From: Streptomyces sp. HPF1205
GTDB lineage: Bacteria; Actinomycetota; Actinomycetes; Streptomycetales; Streptomycetaceae
DNA length: 64,000 nt
NCBI RefSeq assembly: GCF_020400825.1
Contig: NZ_JAINVH010000032.1
Coordinates: forward strand, 28,725-92,724
Direction of reading: 5' to 3'
Position numbers and translations under genes: made by a program. Shown in pieces: positions 1 to 10,101 of this stretch (the stretch's first letter is position 1; the number at the start of each line of letters is the position of its first letter). The notes beneath the pieces are model-generated. The model had not been told where the DNA came from. It worked only from the letters and a program-made list of their open reading frames with translations, and searched no databases.

Positions 1-343
1 GACACGCCCGGGACGGACACATGAAAAGGAAATGCGCACACTTAGCCACTGTTTACAAGGCAGGTGGCGCATATCACCCGCGATTCACCAAGCTCGTGGC
101 CCATTATGTCTGGAATGCGGCAGACGCGCGTTTGCCTCTACCCCCTCCGACGTGTCACAGTCGATGTCAACGGCGGCCGATCGACCCGGGCTCCGCCGTT
201 CCACAGGCGCCGCGGACACACCCCCCCTGTCGCGCGGCGGTTCCGAAGAGGCCCTCCCGCGTCATCCCCCCCCGATGCGGAGGGCCTCTTCTTGTGCCCG
301 CGCTTCCCTCACCCGCCCCCGCGTACCGCGCCGGGCGGCGCAC
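1..343. other. Intergenic left edge, no gene supported
   Basis: No reading frame here has recognisable protein similarity. Frames that stay open through it run antisense to the next genes and look like GC-bias artefacts. The first 170 bases are less GC-rich than the rest of the window, as expected for a control region of a gene lying left of the window. The right part carries the hairpin at 245-291. Confidence 0.6.
245..291 (-). terminator. Hairpin terminator downstream of the HATPase gene
   Basis: A perfect 13-bp inverted repeat (GAAGAGGCCCTCC at 245-257, its complement at 279-291) encloses a 21-base loop about 50 bases beyond the stop of the minus-strand gene ending at 344. No T-run follows, which is usual for actinobacterial terminators. 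It could also serve a plus-strand gene entering from the left. Confidence 0.6.
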
Positions 344-847
344 TCAGCGGTCGGCGGAGACCCGCAGCTCGAACCAGGTGGTCTTGCCGCGCGGCTGGAG
401 GTCGACCCCCCAGCGGTCGGAGAGCGTGTCGACCAGGAACAGCCCGCGCCCGCTGATGTCGAGCGGCCGGACCGGCAGCAGGCACGGCAGCGCCCGCGAG
501 GGGTCGCGCACCTCGACCCTGATCCAGCCGCGCCGCCGCGGCATCCGCAGCCCGAAGGTGCGCGCGCCGGTGTGGCGTACGGCGTTGCCGACGAGTTCGG
601 AGACCAGCAACTCGACGGTGTCGCCGAACTGGGGCAGGCCCCACATCCTGAGCACGGAGAGCGACAGCCGGCGGGCGGTGGCGGCCGACTCCGGGCGGGA
701 GGTGAGGTGGACCTCGCGGGCCGACGGATCGCCGAGCAGGTCGAGCGCGGTGACCGCGGCGTCGTCGGCCGGGATCGGCGTCACCCGCGCGACGCTCTCC
801 GCCCGCTGCGACTGCTCAGATCCTCCCCGGCCCGCCATGTCCTTCAT
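344..847 (-). CDS. HATPase_c ATP-binding protein (anti-sigma-factor kinase type)
   Basis: This protein of about 167 residues has the GHKL ATP-binding fold of the single-domain serine kinases/anti-sigma factors (RsbW/SpoIIAB-like) that are abundant in Streptomyces. The N box ELVGNAVRHTGA lies near residues 84-95, a VRDPSR segment stands where the DxGxG box belongs, and GRGLFLVDTLSDRWG near 134-148 is the G-box/lid region. Whether it phosphorylates an anti-sigma antagonist cannot be told. Two close ATG starts (847 and 838) are possible and neither has a convincing ribosome-binding site. The frame stays open to 1084, but that stretch is not conserved-looking and probably holds the promoter. The gene stands alone, with the enoyl-CoA hydratase gene upstream on the same strand. 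Confidence 0.85.
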   Translation of the reverse strand: MKDMAGRGGSEQSQRAESVARVTPIPADDAAVTALDLLGDPSAREVHLTSRPESAATARRLSLSVLRMWGLPQFGDTVELLVSELVGNAVRHTGARTFGLRMPRRRGWIRVEVRDPSRALPCLLPVRPLDISGRGLFLVDTLSDRWGVDLQPRGKTTWFELRVSADR

Positions 848-1088
848 GATGGCCGTAACGGCGGTGCCGCGCGGGGTAACCACCGGAATTGATGACACCG
901 GATCAGGCCATGTACCGGCCGCCTGTCGCATATGCCGGCAGCACCTGCGGGCGTCGGCGACCCCGCCCGCCCGGGGAGTCGCGCAGGCCGTCGCGGACAC
1001 GGAGAGTCGCCGAGTCGTGACACCGGGGAGTCGCGCGGGGTTCCCCGAAAGTGCCGCCACGACCCCATCGCTACTCTCCGTCATGCCC

Positions 1089-1856
1089 TCACCCGAACTT
1101 GGCCTTGCCGGGGCCCTCCTCCACGAAGCTGCGCATGCCGGTCTCGCGGTCGTCGGTGGCGAACAGCGCGGCGAACAGGTGCCGTTCGAGGGCGAGCCCG
1201 GTGTCGAGGTCCGCGTCGAGCCCCTTGTCGACGGCCTCCTTGGCGGCCCGCAGCGCGTACGCCGGCCCGCGCGCCAGCCGCTCGGCCCAGGCGCGGGCGG
1301 CCCCGTACACCTCCTCGGCGGGCACCACCTTGTCGACCAGGCCGAGCGACAGCGCCTCCGCCGCGTCCACCATGCGGCCGGTGAAGACGAGGTCCTTGGC
1401 CCGCGAGGGGCCGATCAGCCGGGCCAGGCGCTGCGTGCCGCCCGCGCCCGGGATCAGGCCGAGCAGGATCTCGGGCTGGCCGAGCTTGGCGTTCTCCGCC
1501 GCGATCCGGATGTCCGCGCACAGCGCCAGTTCGCACCCGCCGCCGAGCGCGTAGCCGTTGACGGCCGCCACGACCGGCTTGGGGATCCGCGCCACGGCGG
1601 TGAACGCGGCCTGCAGGTCGCCCGCCCGCAGGGCCATGTCCTGGTAGGACATGGCCCGCATCTCCTTGATGTCCGCGCCCGCCGCGAACACCTTCTCGCC
1701 GCCCCACACCACCACGGCCCGCACCTCCGCCCTGCGGGCCGCCTCCTCGGCGACCTCCTTGAGCAGGTCCTGGGTCCGCGCGTCCAGCGCGTTCATCGGC
1801 GGCCGGTCCAGCCGGATCGTCCCGACACCGGCGTCGACTTCGAGGGTTACTGTCAT
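1089..1856 (-). CDS. Enoyl-CoA hydratase/isomerase family protein
   Basis: This 255-residue crotonase-fold protein probably hydrates 2-enoyl-CoA in fatty-acid or branched-chain acyl-CoA breakdown. AGADIKEM (59-66) and GYALGGGCELA (101-111) form the CoA-binding and oxyanion-hole region. The two catalytic glutamates of true hydratases are present as E109 (GGGCELA) and E129 (GQPEILLG), followed by PGAGGTQRL. Keeping both acids argues for hydratase rather than isomerase activity; the acyl substrate is not predictable. The start at 1856 begins with the typical first beta strand. There is no Shine-Dalgarno; a TACTCT hexamer sits six bases upstream, so the mRNA may be leaderless. Confidence 0.9.
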   Translation of the reverse strand: MTVTLEVDAGVGTIRLDRPPMNALDARTQDLLKEVAEEAARRAEVRAVVVWGGEKVFAAGADIKEMRAMSYQDMALRAGDLQAAFTAVARIPKPVVAAVNGYALGGGCELALCADIRIAAENAKLGQPEILLGLIPGAGGTQRLARLIGPSRAKDLVFTGRMVDAAEALSLGLVDKVVPAEEVYGAARAWAERLARGPAYALRAAKEAVDKGLDADLDTGLALERHLFAALFATDDRETGMRSFVEEGPGKAKFG

Positions 1857-1899
1857 GGCCGGAGAGTACGCCGGGCGACGCCCGGCGACCGCCCGAGGG

Positions 1900-3135
1900 T
1901 CACAGGGCCGAGCCCGCCACCCACTCCTGCCAGGTGAGGTTCCAGCCACCCATCCCGTTGTCAGGGGAGACGGTCGCGTCGTGGGAGTTGACGACCCGGA
2001 TCGGGTCCCCCACCAGGGAGTGGGTGAAGAACCAGCCGGCCGGCGTGTCCGCGCTCCCGCCCTTGGTGTCGCGCAGGCCGATGCAGCCGTGGCTGACGTT
2101 GGTGGCGCCGAAGACGTCGGGCGGCGACCAGTAGTTGCCGTGGACGAAGGTGCCGGAGCGGGTCAGCCGCATCGCGTGCGGCACGTCGGGGATGTCGTAC
2201 TCGCCGCCGAAGCCGACCGTGCGGCTGTCCATCCGGGTCAGCGCGAACTTCTCGGCGATGACCATGACGCCGTTGTACGTGGTGTGCTCGGGGCTGCCCG
2301 CCGAGACCGGGAGGGTGCGGATGACCGTGCCGTCGCGCCGCACGGTCATGATGTGGGTGGCCGCGTCGACCGTGGAGCGCTGGTCGCGGCCGATGGTGAA
2401 GGCCACCGTGCGTACTTGCGTGCCGTACACGCCGGGCGCGGCGCGCACGTCACGCAGCCGCAGGGCGAGGGTGACGTGGGTGCCGGGGCGCCAGTAGGCG
2501 GCCGGCCGCAGGTCCAGGCGCCGGTCGCCGAACCAGTGGCCCACCACCCGCACCGGCGGGTCGGACGTCACGGTGACCCCGCGCTCGACGGCGGCGCGCT
2601 CGATGACGGGCCGGTTGAACCGCACGGTGATGATCATCCCCGTGCCCACGGTCGCCCCGTTCGCGGGCGTCGGGAAGCCGATGAGGTCGTCCCTGGGCAC
2701 GAGTGTGGTGAAGGTGGTGTGCCTGGCGGTCGCGTGGCCGTCGGCGTCGACGGCGTAGGCGTCCACCGTGTACGGGGTGGCCGGCAGCAGTGCCGCGTCC
2801 GGGCGCCAGGTGCGGGCGTCCGGGGAGACCGTGCCGGGCACCGCGGCGCCGTCGCCGCTCTGCACGGAGACCTCGGTGAGGGTGCCGCCGGTGACGGTGA
2901 CCGCGAGCGGGCCGGCCGGCGGCACGTCCTTCGCGCCGTCCTCCGGGCTGACCGCGATGACCGCCCGCGAGTCCTGCGGGCGCTGCGCCCCGGCGGTGGC
3001 GGCGGGGACCGGGGGCGGGACCCGCTTGCCGTCCGAGCCGAACCCGGGGCCGCAGCCGACCGCGACCACCGCGCCCAGCACCGTCCCCAGCATCGCGCCC
3101 CACACCGCGCCCGTGCGTCTCGCCGCTGTCCTCAC
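1900..3135 (-). CDS. L,D-transpeptidase, exported lipoprotein (YkuD domain)
   Basis: This 411-residue enzyme probably makes 3-3 cross-links in peptidoglycan or modifies stem peptides outside the membrane. The GTG start at 3135 gives a basic n-region, a hydrophobic segment and a lipobox (VAVGC), so the mature protein should be lipid-anchored. Two Ig-like domains follow, with segments such as SPEDGAKDVPPAGPLAVTV and FPTPANGATVGTGM. The C-terminal YkuD domain has HGNYW and SHGCIGL, with catalytic Cys near residue 351. A paralogue with the same layout lies at 41782-43029. It diverges from glgX with 260 bases between them. Upstream GTG codons (e.g. 3156) are possible but give an arginine-rich leader. 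Confidence 0.9.
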   Translation of the reverse strand: MRTAARRTGAVWGAMLGTVLGAVVAVGCGPGFGSDGKRVPPPVPAATAGAQRPQDSRAVIAVSPEDGAKDVPPAGPLAVTVTGGTLTEVSVQSGDGAAVPGTVSPDARTWRPDAALLPATPYTVDAYAVDADGHATARHTTFTTLVPRDDLIGFPTPANGATVGTGMIITVRFNRPVIERAAVERGVTVTSDPPVRVVGHWFGDRRLDLRPAAYWRPGTHVTLALRLRDVRAAPGVYGTQVRTVAFTIGRDQRSTVDAATHIMTVRRDGTVIRTLPVSAGSPEHTTYNGVMVIAEKFALTRMDSRTVGFGGEYDIPDVPHAMRLTRSGTFVHGNYWSPPDVFGATNVSHGCIGLRDTKGGSADTPAGWFFTHSLVGDPIRVVNSHDATVSPDNGMGGWNLTWQEWVAGSAL

Positions 3136-3395
3136 GCACCCACAACGACGCCGCACCCGCCGGGGAAACGCGCCGCCTGACCATCGCCGCTTCCGGAGGG
3201 TGACGCACCACCCCCTGGTGGGAAGAATGCCGGGAAGGACACGGCCCGCCGGCGGGCACGGGACGCCCGCGCGGCAGCCCGGGCCGGGTCCTTGCGCCGG
3301 CGAGCCGCGGGAGGCAGACACGTGTCCGAGACGGAGTCCGGCGCGGCCGGGCGAGCCCCGCGAGGCCCGTCGGGGCCGGACGGTGCGAGGGCGGC
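3136..3395. promoter_or_regulatory. Divergent intergenic region between the L,D-transpeptidase gene and glgX
   Basis: These 260 bases hold no supported gene. A short palindrome, CACCA-N5-TGGTG, sits at 3206-3220 and could be a regulator site. Promoter elements are not clear enough to name. Confidence 0.4.
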
Positions 3396-5831
<2,436 letters not shown>

Positions 5832-5865
5832 GCGCTGTCGGTGCCCGGCCTTACTGTCAGGGGTG

Positions 5866-7716
5866 ATGCCTGCCACGACCCCTGACTCCGCGCCCGCCGT
5901 CCGCTCCCGGTCGGTCATCCGGTCGCTGCTGCGCCTGTGGCCGTACGTCAGACCCGTGCGGCTGCGGCTCGGGCTGTCGGCCGTGGTCGCGGTCGTGGCG
6001 TCCTGCATGGCCCTGCTCATCCCCCTGGTGCTCAAGTGGATGGTCGACGGCCCGATCCAGGACCACGACACGGCCGGGGTGTGGCGCGGCGGCCTGCTGA
6101 TGCTGGGGCTGGGGCTGCTGGAGGCGGGACTGTTCGGGGTGCGCCGTTGGCTGGTGGCCAGGCCCCTGGCGGGGGTCGAGGCGGCGATGCGGGCCGACCT
6201 GTACCGGCACCTCCAGCGGCTGCCGGTCGCCTTCCACGACCGCTGGGCGTCGGGGCAGCTCCTGTCGCGGGCCACCATGGACCTGCAGATCCTGCGCATG
6301 TTCCTGGCCTTCCCGCTGGTCTTCCTGGTGGTCAACGGCGCCACCATCCTCATCGGCTTCGCGATCCTGTTCGCCCAGGCGTGGCTGCTGGGCCTGGTGC
6401 TGCTCGTGCCGGTGATCCCGCTGGTGGTCCTGTGCTCGTACTTCGAGACGCGGTACGCGCTGGCCGCCCGTACGGCCCAGGACCAGGCCGGCGACCTGGC
6501 GACCGTGGTCGAGGAGTCGGTGCTGGGCATCCGCATCATCAAGGCGTTCGGGCGGCACCGCAGCCAGGCGCGGGCGTTCCGGCTGCAGACCGGGCGGCTG
6601 TGGGACACCGAGATGCGCAAGGCCCGGCTGCTGTCGGACATCTGGGCGGTCATCATGACGCTGCCGGAGCTGGCGATCGGCGCGGCCCTGGTCGTCGGCG
6701 TGCTCCGGGTCTCCGACGGCCGGCTGTCGGCGGGCACGCTGGTGGCGTTCCTGTCCACCGCCCTCACGCTGCGCTGGCCGGTGGAGTCCATCGGCTTCCT
6801 GCTGGCGATGAGCAACGAGGCCTCCACCGCCGCCGACCGCTACTTCGAGGTGATGGACCACCCGGAGGCCGACGTCTCGGGCACGGAGCCCGAGGAGGAC
6901 CGGGGCCAGGACGGGCTGCGGATGAGCGGCGTCCGCTTCCGCTACCCCGACGCCCCGGCCGGCACCCCGGACCTGCTGCGCGGGGTCGACCTGCACATCC
7001 GGCCGGGCGAGACGATGGCGCTGGTCGGCGCGACCGGCAGCGGCAAGACCACCCTGACGGCGCTGCTGCCCCGGCTGCACGAGGCGACCGGCGGCCGGAT
7101 CACCCTGGACGGAGCGGACGTCGCGGGCCTGCCGGTGCGCCGGGTGCGCGAACTGCTGTCGGTGGCCTTCGAGGAGCCGACACTCTTCTCCGCCTCGGTG
7201 CGCGAGAACGTCGCCATGGGCGCGGGTCCTGCGGGCGTCACCGAGGCCGACATCCTGCGCGCCCTGGACATCGCGCAGTGCGACTTCGTGACGAACCTGC
7301 CGCAGGGCCTGGACACCCAGGTCGGCGAGCAGGGGCTGAGCCTGTCCGGCGGGCAGCGGCAGCGGCTCGCGCTGGCCCGCGCCGTGGTCGGGCGGCCCCG
7401 CTTCCTCGTCCTGGACGACCCGCTGTCCGCGCTCGACGTGCACACCGAGGCGCTGGTCGAGGCCGCGCTGCGCGAGGTGCTGCGGGAGACCACGGCGCTG
7501 GTGGTCGCCCACCGCCCCTCCACCGTGCTGCTCGCCGACCGGGTGGCGCTGCTGTCGGACGGCCGGATCACGGCGGTGGGCACGCACACCGAACTGCTGC
7601 GGGACAGCGCCGAGTACCGCTGGATGATGTCGGGCGCGTCCGGCCCGGGGGATCCGCTCGGACCGCCCGGTCCGCAGGGCGGGCGGACCCCGCTGGAAGG
7701 GAGCAGGACCCGATGA
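5866..7716 (+). CDS. ABC exporter half-transporter with degenerate ATP site
   Basis: This 616-residue type-IV exporter has six transmembrane helices followed by a nucleotide-binding domain. Walker A is GATGSGKT (388-395), the signature is a canonical LSGGQ (493-497), Walker B reads FLVLDD, and the switch histidine is present (VVAHRPST). The catalytic glutamate after Walker B is replaced by aspartate (D518). This marks the degenerate-site subunit of a heterodimer, and the partner at 7713 supplies the converse features. Start 5866 has a GGGG tract just upstream. The stop overlaps the next start as ATGA, so the two genes are translationally coupled. The substrate is unknown; drugs, lipids and peptides are all possible. 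Confidence 0.92.
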   Translation: MPATTPDSAPAVRSRSVIRSLLRLWPYVRPVRLRLGLSAVVAVVASCMALLIPLVLKWMVDGPIQDHDTAGVWRGGLLMLGLGLLEAGLFGVRRWLVARPLAGVEAAMRADLYRHLQRLPVAFHDRWASGQLLSRATMDLQILRMFLAFPLVFLVVNGATILIGFAILFAQAWLLGLVLLVPVIPLVVLCSYFETRYALAARTAQDQAGDLATVVEESVLGIRIIKAFGRHRSQARAFRLQTGRLWDTEMRKARLLSDIWAVIMTLPELAIGAALVVGVLRVSDGRLSAGTLVAFLSTALTLRWPVESIGFLLAMSNEASTAADRYFEVMDHPEADVSGTEPEEDRGQDGLRMSGVRFRYPDAPAGTPDLLRGVDLHIRPGETMALVGATGSGKTTLTALLPRLHEATGGRITLDGADVAGLPVRRVRELLSVAFEEPTLFSASVRENVAMGAGPAGVTEADILRALDIAQCDFVTNLPQGLDTQVGEQGLSLSGGQRQRLALARAVVGRPRFLVLDDPLSALDVHTEALVEAALREVLRETTALVVAHRPSTVLLADRVALLSDGRITAVGTHTELLRDSAEYRWMMSGASGPGDPLGPPGPQGGRTPLEGSRTR

Positions 7717-9578
7717 CCTCCGTCGCCGAGCAGACGGCCGAGCGGCCCCCGGAGGAGGACGGCACGCCGGGCGCCCCCGGGGCCGCGCCGGACCCCTTCG
7801 ACCAGGACGTCCTGCCGGCTCCGAAGAACGCCCAGCTCACCTTGCTGCGTTCGCTGCTGAGCCCGCACCGCGCCAGGCTGTGGCTGGCCACGGCGCTGCT
7901 GCTGGTCCAGCAGGCGGCCGTGCAGGTCGGCCCGCTGCTGGTCGCGTACGCCATCGACCACGCCATCCCGGCGGTGCGCCACGGGCGGCACGGCCCGCTG
8001 GTCGCCGTCGCCTGCGGCTACCTCGGCTGCGGCCTGGCGGCCGGGATCCTGCAGCGCGCCTTCATCCGCACCGCCGCCCGTACCAGCCAGGACGTGCTGG
8101 TCGACCTGCGCGGGCGGATCTTCCGCCACGCCCAGTCGCTCAGCCTGGACTTCCACGAGCGCTACACCTCCGGGCGGCTGATCTCGCGGGCCACCTCCGA
8201 CGTCGAGTCGATCCGCGAGCTGCTCGCGGAGGGCCTGGAGGAGCTCATCGAGGTCGTGCTGTCCGCGGTCTACATCTCGGTGCTGCTGCTGGTGCTGGAC
8301 TGGAAGCTGGGCCTGGCCACCATGGTGTCGTTCGGGCCGCTGTACGTGGGGATCCGGAGCTACCGGCGCCGGTCGATGGTCGCGTACCGCAGGCGCTCGA
8401 CGGCGACCGCGGCGGTCATCGTGAAGTTCACCGAGACGATGAACGGCATCCGGCCGGTCAAGGCGTTCCGCCGCGAGGAGCCCGGCGACGCGGCCTTCGA
8501 GGAGCTCAACCGCCGCCACGAGCGGGCCAACGGCGACGCGATCCTGGAGATGGCCAGGTACGTGGTGGGCTCGCGGCTGATCGCCAACGTCACCATCGCG
8601 GCGATCGTGCTGTGGGGCGCGTACCGGGTGGCCCAGGGCGGCATGGCGCTGGGCGTGCTCGCCGCCTTCGTGCTGTACCTGCGGCGGCTGTACGACCCGA
8701 TCGACCGGCTCGGGATGTTCCTCAACTCCTACCAGTCGGCGGCCGCGTCCCTGGAGAAGATCGCCGGGCTGCTGGCGCAGCGGCCGGGGGTGCCGGAGCC
8801 CCGGCAGCCGCTGCCGCTGCCGGAGCGGGCGGCCGGGCAGCCGGGCCGCGAGGTCGTCTTCGAGGACGTGCGGTTCGCCTACCGCACCGGCGGGGAGGTG
8901 CTGCCCGCCTTCGACCTGCGGCTGCCGGCCGGGCAGACCGTGGCGGTGGTCGGCGCCACCGGCGCGGGCAAGTCCACGCTGGCCAAACTGCTCGCGCGCT
9001 TCTACGACCCCACCAGCGGGCGGGTGCTGCTCGACGGCGTCCCGCTGCGTGACCTCGCCCCCGCCGACCTGCGGCGCGGCGTGGTCATGGTCACGCAGGA
9101 GGCGTTCCTCTTCTCGGGGACCGTCGCCGACAACATCACCATCGGGCGGCCCGACGCCACGCGCGAGGAGGTCGAGGCGGCGGCCAAGGCCATCGGCGCG
9201 CACGACTTCATCACCGCCCTGCCCGACGGCTACGACACCGACGTCCGCAAGCGCGGCGGCCGCATCTCGGCCGGGCAGCGCCAGCTCGTCGCCTTCGCCC
9301 GCGCCATGCTCGCCGACCCGGGCGTCCTGATCCTGGACGAGGCCACCTCGTCCCTGGACGTGCCCGGAGAACGCGCGGTCCAGCACGCCATGCACACCGT
9401 GCTGCGCGGCCGCACCGCGGTGATCATCGCGCACCGCCTGTCCACGGTCGAGATCGCCGACCGCGTCCTGGTCATGCGTGCCGGCCGGATCGTGGAGGAC
9501 GGCCCGCCGGACCGGCTCATCGCGTCCGAGGGCCACTTCGCGGACCTGCACCAGGCGTGGCGGGACAGCCTGGTGTGA
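7713..9578 (+). CDS. ABC exporter half-transporter with canonical catalytic glutamate
   Basis: This 621-residue partner of the preceding exporter subunit has an acidic/proline-rich N-terminus of about 30 residues, six transmembrane helices and a nucleotide-binding domain. Walker A is GATGAGKST (414-422), Walker B with the catalytic glutamate is LILDEATSS (E543), and the signature is ISAGQ (518-522) instead of LSGGQ. Together the two proteins form one good site (this Walker A/B plus the partner's LSGGQ) and one degenerate site, the arrangement known from heterodimeric exporters such as TM287/288. A GGAAGGGAG ribosome-binding site lies at 7695-7703, and the start overlaps the previous stop by four bases. 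Confidence 0.92.
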   Translation: MTSVAEQTAERPPEEDGTPGAPGAAPDPFDQDVLPAPKNAQLTLLRSLLSPHRARLWLATALLLVQQAAVQVGPLLVAYAIDHAIPAVRHGRHGPLVAVACGYLGCGLAAGILQRAFIRTAARTSQDVLVDLRGRIFRHAQSLSLDFHERYTSGRLISRATSDVESIRELLAEGLEELIEVVLSAVYISVLLLVLDWKLGLATMVSFGPLYVGIRSYRRRSMVAYRRRSTATAAVIVKFTETMNGIRPVKAFRREEPGDAAFEELNRRHERANGDAILEMARYVVGSRLIANVTIAAIVLWGAYRVAQGGMALGVLAAFVLYLRRLYDPIDRLGMFLNSYQSAAASLEKIAGLLAQRPGVPEPRQPLPLPERAAGQPGREVVFEDVRFAYRTGGEVLPAFDLRLPAGQTVAVVGATGAGKSTLAKLLARFYDPTSGRVLLDGVPLRDLAPADLRRGVVMVTQEAFLFSGTVADNITIGRPDATREEVEAAAKAIGAHDFITALPDGYDTDVRKRGGRISAGQRQLVAFARAMLADPGVLILDEATSSLDVPGERAVQHAMHTVLRGRTAVIIAHRLSTVEIADRVLVMRAGRIVEDGPPDRLIASEGHFADLHQAWRDSLV

Positions 9579-9811
9579 GCGGGTGACGCCGGGCGGGCGA
9601 CGCGAGCGGGCGGGCCGGTCGGCCGGTTCGCGGCGTCACCCGAACGGCGTGGCCGGTCACCCGTCCGGCGGTCGCGGCCCGGGCCGAAACCCCAGCGGGC
9701 GGCCCGAGTTCGGGTGTTTTGCCGGGTTTCTCCGGTGTGGGGTGATCGGTCCGCGGGATCCGCGTCCGTACAGTGCGGGTGCGAACACTGCCCCACCCTG
9801 TAGGAGAGAAC
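9579..9811 (+). promoter_or_regulatory. Leader and promoter region of the cold-shock gene
   Basis: These 233 bases separate the ABC exporter stop from the cold-shock protein start. A TAGGAGA ribosome-binding site lies at 9801-9807. CAGTG at 9771-9775 pairs with CACTG at 9786-9790. The long gap fits the long 5' untranslated leaders of cold-shock genes, but I cannot place the transcription start. Confidence 0.45.
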
Positions 9812-10015
9812 ATGGCAACCGGCACCGTGAAGTGGTTCAACTCGGAGAAGGGCTTCGGCTTCATCGAGCAGGACGGCGGCGGCTCCGACGTCTTCGCCCA
9901 CTACTCGAACATCCTGGCCAAGGGCTACCGCGAGCTGCTGGAAGGCCAGAAGGTCGAGTTCGACGTCACCCAGGGCCAGAAGGGCCCCCAGGCGGAGAAC
10001 ATCCGCGCGGTCTGA
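9812..10015 (+). CDS. Cold-shock domain protein (CspA family)
   Basis: This complete 67-residue single cold-shock domain is an RNA/ssDNA chaperone that melts mRNA structure. RNP1 is KGFGFI and RNP2 is DVFAHY. The opening GTVKWFNSEKGFGFIEQDGG and the closing VTQGQKGPQAENI are classic for actinobacterial Csp proteins. The ATG at 9812 has an AGGAGA ribosome-binding site six bases upstream. A strong terminator follows, shared with the convergent glgP gene. Streptomyces carry several such paralogues and the exact orthologue cannot be fixed here. Confidence 0.95.
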   Translation: MATGTVKWFNSEKGFGFIEQDGGGSDVFAHYSNILAKGYRELLEGQKVEFDVTQGQKGPQAENIRAV

Positions 10016-10037
10016 CCCGGGACGCGACACGTCCCAC

Positions 10038-10076
10038 GGCCCCGGTGGCACACGGATCGCGTGTGCCACCGGGGCC
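10038..10076. terminator. Bidirectional terminator between csp and glgP
   Basis: A perfect 17-bp inverted repeat (GGCCCCGGTGGCACACG at 10038-10054, complement at 10060-10076) has a five-base loop. It lies between the convergent cold-shock gene (stop 10015) and glgP (stop 10102), so it probably terminates both. Confidence 0.85.
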
Positions 10077-10101
10077 GGTGCGTGTTCCCGGGACGCGAGG
10101 G

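Noticed and set aside
848..1084. N-terminal extension of the HATPase protein to 1084
   Set aside because: The extra 79 residues are Cys/Arg-rich without similarity, and the DNA looks like a promoter region.
21..1937. Long plus-strand open frame across the first three minus-strand genes
   Set aside because: Composition is Arg/Pro/Ala-rich with no domain, and it lies antisense to well-supported genes. It reflects codon-position GC bias.
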